Shown here in pieces: positions 16,392 to 24,645 of a stretch of 64,000 bases of DNA. The translations under genes were made by a program, and so were the position numbers. The stretch covers positions 62,001-126,000 of the forward strand of contig NZ_WQCF01000010.1 of assembly GCF_013032455.1 (NCBI RefSeq), written 5' to 3'. Below the pieces are notes generated by a model. That model saw only the letters and a list, made by a program, of their open reading frames with translations, had not been told where the DNA came from and did not search any database. Positions within the stretch are counted from its first letter, which is position 1. Each line of letters starts with the position of its first letter. The DNA is from Ruegeria atlantica. GTDB lineage: Bacteria > Pseudomonadota > Alphaproteobacteria > Rhodobacterales > Rhodobacteraceae.

Positions 16392-17729
16392 CTAGCGCGG
16401 CAGGGTGGCGCTGGCCCGCCGCAGGATCAGTTGCAGGTGGTTGAAGCTGTTCTGGATACCATCGGGTTCAGCCTTGCCGAAGAACGCATCCAGTTCCTCG
16501 TGCACCCGCACGGCCTGATCCAGTAACGGGTCTGCGCCCTCAGTATAGAGCCCGGCCTTGATCATCACCTCGGATTGCTCATAGCTGCCGACCAGTTTGC
16601 GAGTTTCCGAGATCATCTGGTTTTCACCTTCGGAGGCCGCACCCGGCAGGCTACGCGAGACCGAACGGCTGAGATCTATGGCAGGGAATCGTCCACGCTC
16701 GGCAATGTCTCGGCTCAGCACGATATGCCCGTCCAACACGCCGCGCAGGATATCGGCGACCGGCTCGTCCATGTCCGACCCGGCGACCAGAACGCTGAAC
16801 ACGGCGGTGATATCGCCCTGATCTGCGGTGCCGGGTCCGGCGCGTTCGCTAAGCCCGGCAATCAACGGGGTGACCGACGGGGGAAAGCCGCGCAGCGAGG
16901 GCGCCTCGCCCATCGCTACGGCAATCTCCCGATGCGCCTCGGCAAAACGCGTCACCGAATCGGCAAGGAACAGCACGTTCAGCCCTTGATCGCGCAGGTA
17001 CTCGGCTACCGACATTGCCGACCAGGCGCAGCGTCTGCGTGCCAGCGCCGATTGATCCGAGGTCGCCGCCACCACGACCGAGCGTTTCATCCCTTCGGCC
17101 CCCAGCGCGTGTTCGACGAACTCATTCACCTCACGCCCGCGTTCGCCCACCAGCGCGACCACGACCGCATCCGCCTGCATCGACTTCGCCAGCGCCGCCA
17201 AAAGGGTGGATTTGCCGACACCCGATCCGGCGAACAGGCCGATCCGCTGCCCCTGCACTACGGGCAGCATGGTGTTGAGCATGGCCAGCCCGGTCTCCAT
17301 CCGCGCGCCCAGCGGCTTGCGCGCCACGGCCGGGGGCGGTGCGCGCATGATGTCCTGCTCCTGCATGCCCGACAACAACGGCATCCCGTCCAACGGTTTG
17401 CCGAACGGATCGACCACCCGCCCCAACCAGTGCATTCCCGGCGCAAAAGCGGGTGTCTGGTCCAGAATCACCCGGTCGCCCAGACAGACCCCATCCGGGG
17501 CGGCGGTCGGCATCATGTGAATCACCCCGGCCTCGACATGCAGCACTTCACCCGGCAGATCCGGCCCGCTGCGCCGCCGCAAGGTCAGGTGGTCGCCGAT
17601 CCGCGCCTGCCCCTCAAGCCCCTGTATTTCAATGACCCCGCGCGCCACGCCTGCAACGCGGCCCATATGGCGCACAGCGGACAGACGGTCGAATTCACAT
17701 TTCAGAAGCATCGGGTCGAGATCGGACAT
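16392..17729 (-). CDS. fliI: Flagellum-specific ATPase FliI
   Basis: 445 residues from ATG 17729, the normal FliI length; the frame runs on upstream for over 100 codons, but only across the flgB gene on the other strand. Walker A is AGSGVGKS at about residues 167-174, followed by VVVALVGERGREVNEFVEH and the Walker B region GLNVLFLADSVTRFAEAHRE, all typical of the F1-beta-like export ATPase. It energises export of flagellar subunits at the cytoplasmic face. It is divergent from flgB across 87 bases. No fliH is present in the window. Confidence 0.94.
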   Translation of the reverse strand: MSDLDPMLLKCEFDRLSAVRHMGRVAGVARGVIEIQGLEGQARIGDHLTLRRRSGPDLPGEVLHVEAGVIHMMPTAAPDGVCLGDRVILDQTPAFAPGMHWLGRVVDPFGKPLDGMPLLSGMQEQDIMRAPPPAVARKPLGARMETGLAMLNTMLPVVQGQRIGLFAGSGVGKSTLLAALAKSMQADAVVVALVGERGREVNEFVEHALGAEGMKRSVVVAATSDQSALARRRCAWSAMSVAEYLRDQGLNVLFLADSVTRFAEAHREIAVAMGEAPSLRGFPPSVTPLIAGLSERAGPGTADQGDITAVFSVLVAGSDMDEPVADILRGVLDGHIVLSRDIAERGRFPAIDLSRSVSRSLPGAASEGENQMISETRKLVGSYEQSEVMIKAGLYTEGADPLLDQAVRVHEELDAFFGKAEPDGIQNSFNHLQLILRRASATLPR

Positions 17730-17778
17730 CGTGGGTTCTCCAACGGGTTTCTGAAAACGCTTTCTAAAGGAATCGGGG

Positions 17779-17793
17779 TTAAGCCTTGATTGA
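17779..17793 (+). promoter_or_regulatory. CtrA-like box between fliI and flgB (one mismatch)
   Basis: TTAA-N7-TTGA lies 24 bases upstream of the flgB start in the 87-base divergent region with fliI. It is one base from the CtrA consensus seen intact upstream of motB. This is a weak site and could regulate either direction. Confidence 0.35.
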
Positions 17794-17816
17794 AATTGAT
17801 CGAGGGAGAAGCCCCG

Positions 17817-18203
17817 ATGTTCTATGACCTGAACGTCTTTAAGACAGCGCACGCAATGGCAACCCATGCCGGGCAACGGCAGGCCGTCATCGCGCGCAAC
17901 ATGGCCAATGCGGATACGCCGGGCTACCAGCCGCGCGATATCGAGGGTTTTCAGAAAGCATTCGAAAACTCGGGCCGCGAGGTCGCCATGACCGCCACGC
18001 GGGTCGGTCACCTGAATGGTGCCTCTGGCCCTCAACCCTGGGCCGAATATGAGACCACGCCCTCGGGCGACCCCAACGGCAACGGTGTGTCCATTGAGGA
18101 AGAGATGTTCAAAGCGGTCGAGGTCAAGCGCCAGCATGATCGCGCGCTGACTATCTACAAATCCTCGATGAACATTCTGCGCAGCAGCCTTGGCCGGTTA
18201 TGA
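17817..18203 (+). CDS. flgB: Flagellar proximal rod protein FlgB
   Basis: 128 residues from ATG 17817 (ribosome-binding GGGAG before it). The rod signature VIARNMANADTPGYQPRDIE lies near residues 25-44, and the C-terminal helix RALTIYKSSMNILRSSLGRL is the family's closing segment. FlgB is the rod subunit nearest the export gate. First gene of the flgB-flgC-fliE-fliQ-flgF-flgG-flgA-flgH-fliL run; flgC starts 10 bases after its stop. A frame extension upstream to 17790 is not needed. Confidence 0.93.
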   Translation: MFYDLNVFKTAHAMATHAGQRQAVIARNMANADTPGYQPRDIEGFQKAFENSGREVAMTATRVGHLNGASGPQPWAEYETTPSGDPNGNGVSIEEEMFKAVEVKRQHDRALTIYKSSMNILRSSLGRL

Positions 18204-18213
18204 GGAGCAAGAC

Positions 18214-18600
18214 ATGAGCGATTTTTCCCATTCCCTTGCCGCTTCGACCAGTGCCTTGCGCGCGCAATCGGCACGGCTGCGGCACGTGTCCGAGAATATC
18301 TCGAACGCCGACACGCCGGGTTATCGCCGCAAGACTGTCCCGTTCCAGACGGTGCAAAAAAACGGGCAAGAGGTGGTGCAGGCCGGGCGCGTCAAGCTGG
18401 ATCGCCGCGACGGGTCGCGTATCTATGATCCCAGTCACCCGATGGCGGATGATACCGGCCACTATCGAGGCTCAAACGTCGATCTGATGATCGAAATCGC
18501 TGACGCGCGCGAAGCGCAGCGCAGCTACGAAGCCAATCTCAAGATGTTCGACCAGTCACGCCAGATGTCGTCGAGCCTTATGGAACTTCTCAGAAAATAA
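18214..18600 (+). CDS. flgC: Flagellar rod protein FlgC
   Basis: 128 residues from ATG 18214, preceded by GAGGAG. The N-terminal LRHVSENISNADTPGYRRKT matches the rod-protein signature and the C-terminal IEIADAREAQRSYEANLKMF is the matching axial helix. FlgC forms part of the proximal rod with FlgB and FlgF. It sits between flgB and fliE as in most alphaproteobacteria, with a gap of 11 bases to fliE. Confidence 0.94.
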   Translation: MSDFSHSLAASTSALRAQSARLRHVSENISNADTPGYRRKTVPFQTVQKNGQEVVQAGRVKLDRRDGSRIYDPSHPMADDTGHYRGSNVDLMIEIADAREAQRSYEANLKMFDQSRQMSSSLMELLRK

Positions 18601-18611
18601 AGGACACCAGA

Positions 18612-18902
18612 ATGGATATCCGAGCCCTAAATGCCGCCCAGAATTATGCGGTGGCACGCCCTGCAACGCAGGCCGATCCCGATCACGCCGGAATGGCACA
18701 GGGGCTGCGCAACACGTTTCAGGACTTTGCCGCGACACTGCAACACTCCGAGCAGATGTCTAAGGCCGCCATGACCGGGCAGGCCGATCCGCACGCGCTT
18801 GTGCAGGCGCTGGCGCAGACCGAACTGGCCGTCGAAACCGCCGTGATCGTGCGCAACAAGGTGGTCGAAGCCTATCAGGAAATCCTGCGGATGCCGGTCT
18901 GA
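18612..18902 (+). CDS. fliE: Flagellar rod/MS-ring junction protein FliE
   Basis: 96 residues, the usual size of FliE. FliE couples the MS ring and export gate to the rod. Supporting features are the helical N-terminus, the SEQMSKAAMTGQADPHALVQ stretch, and the C-terminal family segment TAVIVRNKVVEAYQEILRMP. Located between flgC and fliQ, with 4 bases to the fliQ start. Confidence 0.92.
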   Translation: MDIRALNAAQNYAVARPATQADPDHAGMAQGLRNTFQDFAATLQHSEQMSKAAMTGQADPHALVQALAQTELAVETAVIVRNKVVEAYQEILRMPV

Positions 18903-18906
18903 TCGG

Positions 18907-19179
18907 ATGCTGAGCGAAGGTCTTTTCTATGACATCGTGCGCCAGTCGCTGTGGGTCGCGGTCATCACCTCGGTTCCTATCCTGGCGGTGGCGCTTGTAT
19001 CGGGCCTGATCGTGGGTCTGTTTCAGGCGCTGACCTCGGTGCAGGAAATGACGCTGACCTTCGTGCCCAAGCTGATCGCCATCGTCATCGTGTTCTGGAT
19101 CTCGATGGGGTTCATGACGCAGACGCTGGTGACCTTTTTCACCACAACTCTCATCCCACTTATCGCCGGAGGTCGCTGA
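18907..19179 (+). CDS. fliQ: Flagellar export gate protein FliQ
   Basis: 90 residues with two membrane helices (about residues 16-38 and 51-74), the standard FliQ layout. FliQ is part of the FliPQR export gate in the inner membrane. The sequence SGLIVGLFQALTSVQEMTLT followed by FVPKLIAIV is the family signature. The partner fliR is in this window (minus strand), but fliP is not. The stop shares a base with the flgF start. Confidence 0.94.
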   Translation: MLSEGLFYDIVRQSLWVAVITSVPILAVALVSGLIVGLFQALTSVQEMTLTFVPKLIAIVIVFWISMGFMTQTLVTFFTTTLIPLIAGGR

Positions 19180-19889
19180 TGGATACCGCCTATACCACCC
19201 TGTCCCGCCAATCGGGCCTGATGAATGAAATGCGGCTGGTGGCGAATAATATCGCCAATGCCAACACCACCGGATACCGCGCGCAGGGTCTGGTGTTTTC
19301 CGAGTTTGTCCGCGACTTGCCGGGCAACCCGTCCCTGTCCATGGCACGGGCCGAGGCGCGCAATACCTCCTTGCAGCAGGGTCTTTTGACCGAAACCGGC
19401 GGCCAGTTTGATTTTGCCATCGAAGGTGATGGCTTTTTCATGGTCGAAACGCCATCCGGCAACCGGCTGACCCGGGCCGGGGCGTTCTCACCCAGTGCCG
19501 AGGGTGATTTGGTCACAATGGACGGCCACCGGCTGCTGGACGGCAACGGCGCACCTGTTTTCATCCCGCCGGATGCTGCGTCGATTGACGTGGGCAGCGA
19601 TGGCACACTGAGTATCGAGGGGCAATTGCTGGGGCAGATCGGCGTCTATCGTGTGGCCGATCCCAAAACGCTGGTGCGAGAAGGCAGCACACAGTTCCGC
19701 GCCGAGGGCGAAATTGACCCGATCGAAAACCCCGTGGTCCTGCACCGTTTCCTCGAAGGTTCCAATGTCAACGCGGTCGAGCAGGTGACCCGGCTGGTGG
19801 AAATCCAGCGCGCCTATGAGCTGGGCCAAAGCTTTCTTGAAACTGAAGACGAACGCCTGCGCGGCGCGCTCAAGGCGCTAATGCGCTGA
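19179..19889 (+). CDS. flgF: Flagellar rod protein FlgF
   Basis: 236 residues from ATG 19179, which overlaps the fliQ stop by one base. The rod signature is MRLVANNIANANTTGYRAQG near the N-terminus, and the typical C-terminus is VNAVEQVTRLVEIQRAYELG. FlgF bridges the proximal and distal rod. It is followed 22 bases later by flgG, its paralogue. A frame extension upstream lies inside fliQ and is ignored. Confidence 0.93.
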   Translation: MDTAYTTLSRQSGLMNEMRLVANNIANANTTGYRAQGLVFSEFVRDLPGNPSLSMARAEARNTSLQQGLLTETGGQFDFAIEGDGFFMVETPSGNRLTRAGAFSPSAEGDLVTMDGHRLLDGNGAPVFIPPDAASIDVGSDGTLSIEGQLLGQIGVYRVADPKTLVREGSTQFRAEGEIDPIENPVVLHRFLEGSNVNAVEQVTRLVEIQRAYELGQSFLETEDERLRGALKALMR

Positions 19890-19911
19890 CCTGTGAATAG
19901 GAGATATTGAT

Positions 19912-20697
19912 ATGCGGGCTTTGAAAATCGCGGCAACGGGCATGACTGCGCAGCAGATGCGGGTCGAGACGATCTCGAACAACCTCGCGAACACCAATAC
20001 TACCGGCTACAACGCGCGCAGGGCCGAGTTTGCTGACCTGCACTATCAACAGATGGCGCGGGCCGGGACGGTGAACGCCAATGACGGTACCGTTTTGCCC
20101 ACCGGCATTCAGCTGGGCCTGGGTGTGCGCCCTGCGGCGGTGACAGTGCAGCTGGCGCAGGGCGGGTTGTCGGCCACCGGCAATGATCTGGACGTCGCCA
20201 TCGAAGGGCGCGGTTACCTTGAGGTGACGTTGGCCAACGGCCAATCCGGATATACCCGCGATGGTAGTCTGAAACGCTCGGCCGAGGGGCTTATCGTAAC
20301 CTCCGACGGGTTTGCCGTTGCGCCGGAAATCACAATTCCCGACGATGCTCGGTCAATCTCGATCAACGCCTCGGGTGAGGTTTATGCCTATTTCGACGAT
20401 ACCGCCGATGGCCAGTTGCTGGGGGAATTCACACTGGCCAGTTTCTCGAACGCAAAGGGGCTCGAGGCGATTGGCAGCAATCTGTTCAAGGAAACCGAAG
20501 CCTCGGGTGCACCGGTGGTTGCAACACCGGGCGAGGATGGTTTGGGTACACTGCGGCAGGGTTATCTTGAGGACAGCTCGGTTGATGCAGTGCGCGAAGT
20601 GACAGAGCTGATCGAGGCGCAGCGCGGATATGAGATGAACGCCAAGGTCATTTCCGCCGTTGATCAGATGATGGGCGCAACCACGCAGGTGCGGTGA
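19912..20697 (+). CDS. flgG: Flagellar distal rod protein FlgG
   Basis: 261 residues, normal length. N-terminal MRALKIAATGMTAQQMRVET and SNNLANTNTTGYNARR are highly characteristic of FlgG, as is the C-terminal REVTELIEAQRGYEMNAKVI. FlgG builds the distal rod that crosses the peptidoglycan and outer membrane. It has a GGAGATATTGAT ribosome-binding region, and its stop overlaps the flgA start by one base. Confidence 0.96.
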   Translation: MRALKIAATGMTAQQMRVETISNNLANTNTTGYNARRAEFADLHYQQMARAGTVNANDGTVLPTGIQLGLGVRPAAVTVQLAQGGLSATGNDLDVAIEGRGYLEVTLANGQSGYTRDGSLKRSAEGLIVTSDGFAVAPEITIPDDARSISINASGEVYAYFDDTADGQLLGEFTLASFSNAKGLEAIGSNLFKETEASGAPVVATPGEDGLGTLRQGYLEDSSVDAVREVTELIEAQRGYEMNAKVISAVDQMMGATTQVR

Positions 20698-21113
20698 TGC
20701 GGTTCCTGATCTTGATACTCGTGTGGTTGTTGCCGGTTTCTGCACTTGCCGAAATTGTCGTTCCAACCCGCACCATCCGCGCGAAGGAAATAATCTTGGC
20801 GACCGATCTGGAACTCAAACCTCAGCAGGTTGCCGGAGTGGTTGCCAACCCTGCGTCTCTGATCGGGCAAGAGGCTCGTGTTGCTCTTTATCCCGGTCGC
20901 CCCATCCGCGCCGGGGATGTGGGGCCTCCTGCCTTGGTGGACCGCAACGATCTGGTTGTTCTGAGATTCGATCGCCAGCCTTTGTCTATCACAGCAGAAG
21001 GCCGTGCACTGGGTCGTGGTGCCGCCGGAGATCGCATTCGGGTCATGAACCTGTCCTCTCGCACCACCATTACCGGGGTAATTCGCCCGGACGGTCAGAT
21101 CGAGGTGAAATGA
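20697..21113 (+). CDS. flgA: P-ring assembly chaperone FlgA
   Basis: 138 residues with a Sec signal peptide (MRFLILILVWLLPVSALA). The SAF-type domain follows (IRAKEIILATDLELKPQQVA, then YPGRPIRAGDVG), ending in TTITGVIRPDGQIEVK. This is the short form common in alphaproteobacteria. FlgA helps FlgI form the P ring in the periplasm. ATG 20697 shares a base with the flgG stop; a GTG one codon upstream is a less likely start. Its stop overlaps the flgH start by 4 bases. Confidence 0.92.
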   Translation: MRFLILILVWLLPVSALAEIVVPTRTIRAKEIILATDLELKPQQVAGVVANPASLIGQEARVALYPGRPIRAGDVGPPALVDRNDLVVLRFDRQPLSITAEGRALGRGAAGDRIRVMNLSSRTTITGVIRPDGQIEVK

Positions 21114-21844
21114 TGTCAGTACTCTCAAAATCTCTGTTGTGCACCGTGCTGGTAATATCGGCCTGCGGACGGGTGGATCATCTGGGAAAACCACCGAGCT
21201 TTACCCCGAATGAGGATTCGCCCGAGCATGTCGCCATGCTGTGGCCGGGTCTGCCGTTACATACACAGCCGCAGCGAAACGTCGATCAGTCCTCGTTGTG
21301 GAGTGGCGGGCAGAACTCTTTGCTGGGCGATCAGCGGGCGATCAAGAAGGGCGATATCCTGACGGTCGTGATCGAGCTGGACGAGAAAGCCGAGTTCTCG
21401 AATGATACGGAACGCTCGCGCTCGGCGTCTGAGACTCTTGGGATCGTCGGTCTGTTTGGCTTGCCGCAGCGTGCGAACAAGCATTTACCGGAAGGTGCCT
21501 CGTTGGCGGACGCTGTTGAGATCGACTCGTCCTCGGAAAGTGCAGGCGAGGGGTCGGTCAAGCGAAAGGAAAAGCTGACGCTGAGGGTCGCTGCCACCGT
21601 GATTGACGTGTTGCCAAACGGTGTGCTGTCGATCTCGGGCTCGCAGGAATTGCGTGTGAATTTCGAACTGCGCGAGCTGTTGGTTCAGGGTTACGTGCGT
21701 CCACAGGACATCTCTCGCAAGAACGAGATCACTTATGACAAGATTGCCTCGGCCCGCGTGTCCTATGGCGGGCGCGGACAGATCACCGATGTGCAGCAGC
21801 CGCGATATGGCCAGCAAATCCTTGATGCGCTGCTGCCATACTAA
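21110..21844 (+). CDS. flgH: Flagellar L-ring protein FlgH
   Basis: 244 residues from ATG 21110 (overlapping the flgA stop by 4 bases), or one less from the next ATG. A lipoprotein signal with lipobox VISAC marks it for the outer membrane. Family features include QRAIKKGDILTVVIELDEKA and the C-terminal RVSYGGRGQITDVQQPRYGQ. FlgH forms the L ring around the distal rod. It is followed 12 bases later by fliL with an AAGGAG site. Confidence 0.94.
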   Translation: MMSVLSKSLLCTVLVISACGRVDHLGKPPSFTPNEDSPEHVAMLWPGLPLHTQPQRNVDQSSLWSGGQNSLLGDQRAIKKGDILTVVIELDEKAEFSNDTERSRSASETLGIVGLFGLPQRANKHLPEGASLADAVEIDSSSESAGEGSVKRKEKLTLRVAATVIDVLPNGVLSISGSQELRVNFELRELLVQGYVRPQDISRKNEITYDKIASARVSYGGRGQITDVQQPRYGQQILDALLPY

Positions 21845-21856
21845 GGAGCGATTGTG

Positions 21857-22375
21857 ATGAAGAAACTGCTACCCGTCGTGTTTTTGCTGATCGGGCTGGG
21901 GGCTGGGATTGGGGTTGGGACAATGTTTTTGCCCTCAGGTGAAATTAAAGAGGCTGCAAAACAACAAGAATCTGAGGGAAAGGCGGACGAACCCAAAGAA
22001 AAACCTGCCAAAAAGAAGGGTGGCAAAGTAGACAAGAAAGGTCAGGAGAGCGACTTTGAATACCTCAAACTGACCAAGCAGTTCGTTGTACCCGTTGTGG
22101 ATTCAGAGCGTATCGCGGCGCTGGTCACCATGTCTCTGAGCCTTGAGATGACCCCAGGACTGACCGAAGCTTTTTACGCGGTCGAACCCAAGCTGCGCGA
22201 TGGGTTTTTGCAGGTCCTGTTCGACCACGCAAATACGGGCGGGTTCGATGGAGCGTTTACCAATTCTGACAATATGCAGGTGTTGCGAAAGGCGCTACTT
22301 GAAACCGCGCGCAAAGATCTGGGCGATGATGTCTCGCAGGTTCTGATCATGAGTGTCAGCCGCCAGGATGTTTGA
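21857..22375 (+). CDS. fliL: Flagellar basal-body-associated protein FliL
   Basis: 172 residues from ATG 21857, eight bases after AAGGAG; a GTG one codon earlier is also possible. An N-terminal TM helix (LLPVVFLLIGLGAGIGVGTM) is followed by a Lys/Glu-rich linker (residues 30-60) and a C-terminal domain of FliL type (MSLSLEMTPGLTEAFYAVEP, then LRDGFLQVLFDHA). FliL stabilises the stator at the motor. Last gene of the plus-strand run, convergent with the fliJ-like gene. Confidence 0.85.
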   Translation: MKKLLPVVFLLIGLGAGIGVGTMFLPSGEIKEAAKQQESEGKADEPKEKPAKKKGGKVDKKGQESDFEYLKLTKQFVVPVVDSERIAALVTMSLSLEMTPGLTEAFYAVEPKLRDGFLQVLFDHANTGGFDGAFTNSDNMQVLRKALLETARKDLGDDVSQVLIMSVSRQDV

Positions 22376-22382
22376 CTCTGGG

Positions 22383-22402
22383 CGGCCCGGTATTACGGGC
22401 CG
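22383..22402. terminator. Hairpin between convergent fliL and fliJ-like genes
   Basis: A 7-pair stem CGGCCCG / CGGGCCG with a 6-base loop lies in the 28-base gap between the two convergent stop codons. There is no T-run on either side, so it is a weak or Rho-assisted terminator at best, or a hairpin protecting the transcript ends. Confidence 0.4.
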
Positions 22403-22403
22403 A

Positions 22404-22790
22404 CTAAAACTCTGAGAATTTCTTGGCTAGTGCGCGTTTGCGCGCCTCATTCCGAGCGTTGGACAGGTTTAGGAGCGCTTGCTTACGGCCAAATGCCGTG
22501 CCTAATGCCTCAATCGCTGACAGCTTTTGCGCCCGCAGCCGGGCAAGGTCCATATTCAGTTGCCGGCGCGTGGCGGACTCCCAGCCATTCCACAAGACAT
22601 CGGTGCCGGTCACGCGATAGCCCTCGGCCGAAGCGCTATCCAGCCGAGACTGTTTTGCCTGCGAGTCCAACCGTATCAGTTGCTGCTGCACGCGCGCCTC
22701 CGCTTCGATCAAGGGACGCAAATCGTTGTATTCCTTTTGAAAGGCGGCTTCGGCAATTTTACCAAGCTCGGACAGTTCTCTCTGTTTCAT
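22404..22790 (-). CDS. FliJ-like coiled-coil protein of the flagellar export operon
   Basis: 128 residues, nearly all helical, rich in Arg, Ala, Gln and Leu, and without a signal peptide. The overlap of 4 bases with flhB and the size and coiled-coil nature fit FliJ, the export chaperone that links FliI to FlhA and is about 140 residues in enteric bacteria. Sequence similarity alone does not prove this, since FliJ proteins diverge strongly. Two helical halves (residues 5-55 and 70-125) would form an antiparallel coiled coil as in known FliJ. No other fliJ candidate occurs in the window. Confidence 0.55.
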   Translation of the reverse strand: MKQRELSELGKIAEAAFQKEYNDLRPLIEAEARVQQQLIRLDSQAKQSRLDSASAEGYRVTGTDVLWNGWESATRRQLNMDLARLRAQKLSAIEALGTAFGRKQALLNLSNARNEARKRALAKKFSEF

Positions 22791-23875
22791 CTGATCTGCC
22801 CTTTTGCCCGTTTACGCATCGCCTCGGCGAACCGTATCGCTGCGGCGACAGGGCGAAAGTACTCTTCCGCGATTTCCTGCCCGATCTCCACCGAAGCATA
22901 TAAGGCGCGTGCCGTGGGCGGATCGGAGTGAATGGGGACGCTGGCCTCAATAGCACTTGCGCGGATCGTGGCAGCCACTTCGTCAACGCCCTTGGCCACG
23001 CATTCCGGGGCAGAGCCCGCTGTTCGGGCCCATTGTAGTGCCACCGCGTAATGTGTTGGATTCACGATTACCACGTCGGCCTTTGGAACGTCGGCCATCA
23101 TCTGGTTGGCGGCAATCTCCCGAGCGCGTTGGCGGCGCTGCTGCTTGACATGCGGATCGCCTTCGGCGTCTTTGGTCTCGTCCTGAATTTCTTTGCGTGA
23201 CATGCGGTTCTTGCGCATGTGTTCGGCGTGTTGCCACAGGTAATCTACCGCACCGATTACCAGTGCTATGGCAATGACGATGAACAGAAAGCGGAACAGG
23301 AGGGCCATCATCAGCATTACCGAAGACCGGGCAGGTGCCGCGCTGGCCGAAAAAATTTCGTTCAGATTTGCCTTCAGGAACAGCGCCAGGCAGGTGCAAT
23401 AGATCACCAGTTTGACAAAGCTCTTGGCGAATTCGAAAAGGCCGCCTCGGCCGAATTTGTTTTTCGCGTTCGAGATGAGAGAGATACGAGAAAACTTCGG
23501 CTTCAGCTTGCTGGGTGCGAATATCAGTGCGCGCTGGGCAACCAAGTTTAGCAAAACGGCCGAGGCGGGCAGGGCGAACAGGATCGCGACCGATAGCAAG
23601 ACCGTTTTCAGTATTCCTCCAGCGGGGTTGGTGGCGGGGCCATCGATCAACAATGGGGCGATTTCGTCGGCCTGCTCGATCAGGACAACAAATAAGGCTC
23701 CCATGTGTTGAACGCCGAATTGCGCGGCAGCGAACAACGCAATGAGTAACCCGGAATAGGCCGCGACTACGGAGAGGTCGTTGGACTTGGCGACCTCACC
23801 CTTTTCACGTGCTTTCTGTAGCTTCTGCGGCGTTGGCTCGTATGACTTATCGCTATCGTCGTCCTGTCCGCTCAT
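22787..23875 (-). CDS. flhB: Flagellar export switch protein FlhB
   Basis: 362 residues. The N-terminal SYEPTPQKLQKAREKGEVAK is a family hallmark. Four membrane helices follow (about residues 30-215), then a cytoplasmic domain with the self-cleaving NPTH motif in VVIVNPTHYAVAL, where cleavage between Asn and Pro switches export specificity from hook to filament. The ATG at 23875 overlaps the fliR stop by 4 bases, and the stop overlaps the fliJ-like start by 4. Confidence 0.96.
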   Translation of the reverse strand: MSGQDDDSDKSYEPTPQKLQKAREKGEVAKSNDLSVVAAYSGLLIALFAAAQFGVQHMGALFVVLIEQADEIAPLLIDGPATNPAGGILKTVLLSVAILFALPASAVLLNLVAQRALIFAPSKLKPKFSRISLISNAKNKFGRGGLFEFAKSFVKLVIYCTCLALFLKANLNEIFSASAAPARSSVMLMMALLFRFLFIVIAIALVIGAVDYLWQHAEHMRKNRMSRKEIQDETKDAEGDPHVKQQRRQRAREIAANQMMADVPKADVVIVNPTHYAVALQWARTAGSAPECVAKGVDEVAATIRASAIEASVPIHSDPPTARALYASVEIGQEIAEEYFRPVAAAIRFAEAMRKRAKGQIR

Positions 23876-24645
23876 CTTGGGGGCTCAAGCGGGTTTAGAA
23901 TGAAGGTGATCAGAGCATCGGACCAGACCGAAAGGATCAGAGGCGCACCTGCGAACAGCAGGAACAGGCCCGCAAAAGTAATCGCCGGAGCGCCGACAAA
24001 CGCCACCATCAGTTGCGGCATCGCGCGGTTGATGACCCCAAGCGCGAGGTTATAGATCAGCGAGGCGATAACAAACGGCATGGCTAGCGCAAATGCCAGC
24101 CCAAAGCTGCGCGCGATTTGCTGCACGCCCCATTGCGACAGGTCGGGGGCCAAGGGTGCAGTGCCTATCGGAAAAAGCGTGTAGCTGTGGATCAGGAACT
24201 GTGCCGCTCGGATGTGTAGGCCAAGCAGAACTGCGACTGTCAGTCCGGCCAGTGTCAGCAAATGCCCCATAGCGGGGACCGGGTCAGCTGCTGCTGGGCC
24301 CAGGATCTGAGACAGCGATGTCGCCTGGGCCGCAATCGACCCCGCCGTTTGCAGGGCCAGCACGAATAAACGCAGCGATATTCCCAGAGCCACCCCGATC
24401 AGCACTTCGGTCAGGACCTGGCCGACCATAGGCAACAAGTTGGGTTCCGTAGATGGCGCTAGAACTGCGGGTGTAACGATCATGGTAAAAGCTACAGCAA
24501 TCCCGAACCTGACGCGGGTCGGGATGCTCCGCTCGCCAAAGGCGGGCAGCAATGAGACCATGGCAGAGACGCGTAGGAACACGGTAAAAAGGTGCCACAG
24601 GCCCTCGCCCAATTGAGGCAAAAGTTCTGGCGGCAGCGCGATCAC
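23872..24645 (-). CDS. fliR: Flagellar export gate protein FliR
   Basis: 257 residues, six predicted membrane helices, starting with GTG 24645 that overlaps the flhA stop by 4 bases. FliR segments such as FLRVSAMVSLLPAFGERSIP and the run TEVLIGVALGISLRLFVLAL are typical. It builds the export gate with FliP and FliQ, and it interacts with FlhB, which follows with a 4-base overlap. Order flhA-fliR-flhB is standard in this group. Confidence 0.94.
   Translation of the reverse strand: MIALPPELLPQLGEGLWHLFTVFLRVSAMVSLLPAFGERSIPTRVRFGIAVAFTMIVTPAVLAPSTEPNLLPMVGQVLTEVLIGVALGISLRLFVLALQTAGSIAAQATSLSQILGPAAADPVPAMGHLLTLAGLTVAVLLGLHIRAAQFLIHSYTLFPIGTAPLAPDLSQWGVQQIARSFGLAFALAMPFVIASLIYNLALGVINRAMPQLMVAFVGAPAITFAGLFLLFAGAPLILSVWSDALITFILNPLEPPR

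Noticed and set aside
16575..17789. 404-codon plus-strand frame opposite fliI
   Set aside because: fliI is certain from its Walker motifs; the antisense product is His/Arg/Gln-rich without family character.
17730..18137. Upstream extension of the fliI frame
   Set aside because: It lies opposite flgB; the FliI N-terminus MSDLDPMLLKCEFDRL starts at 17729 and gives the standard length.
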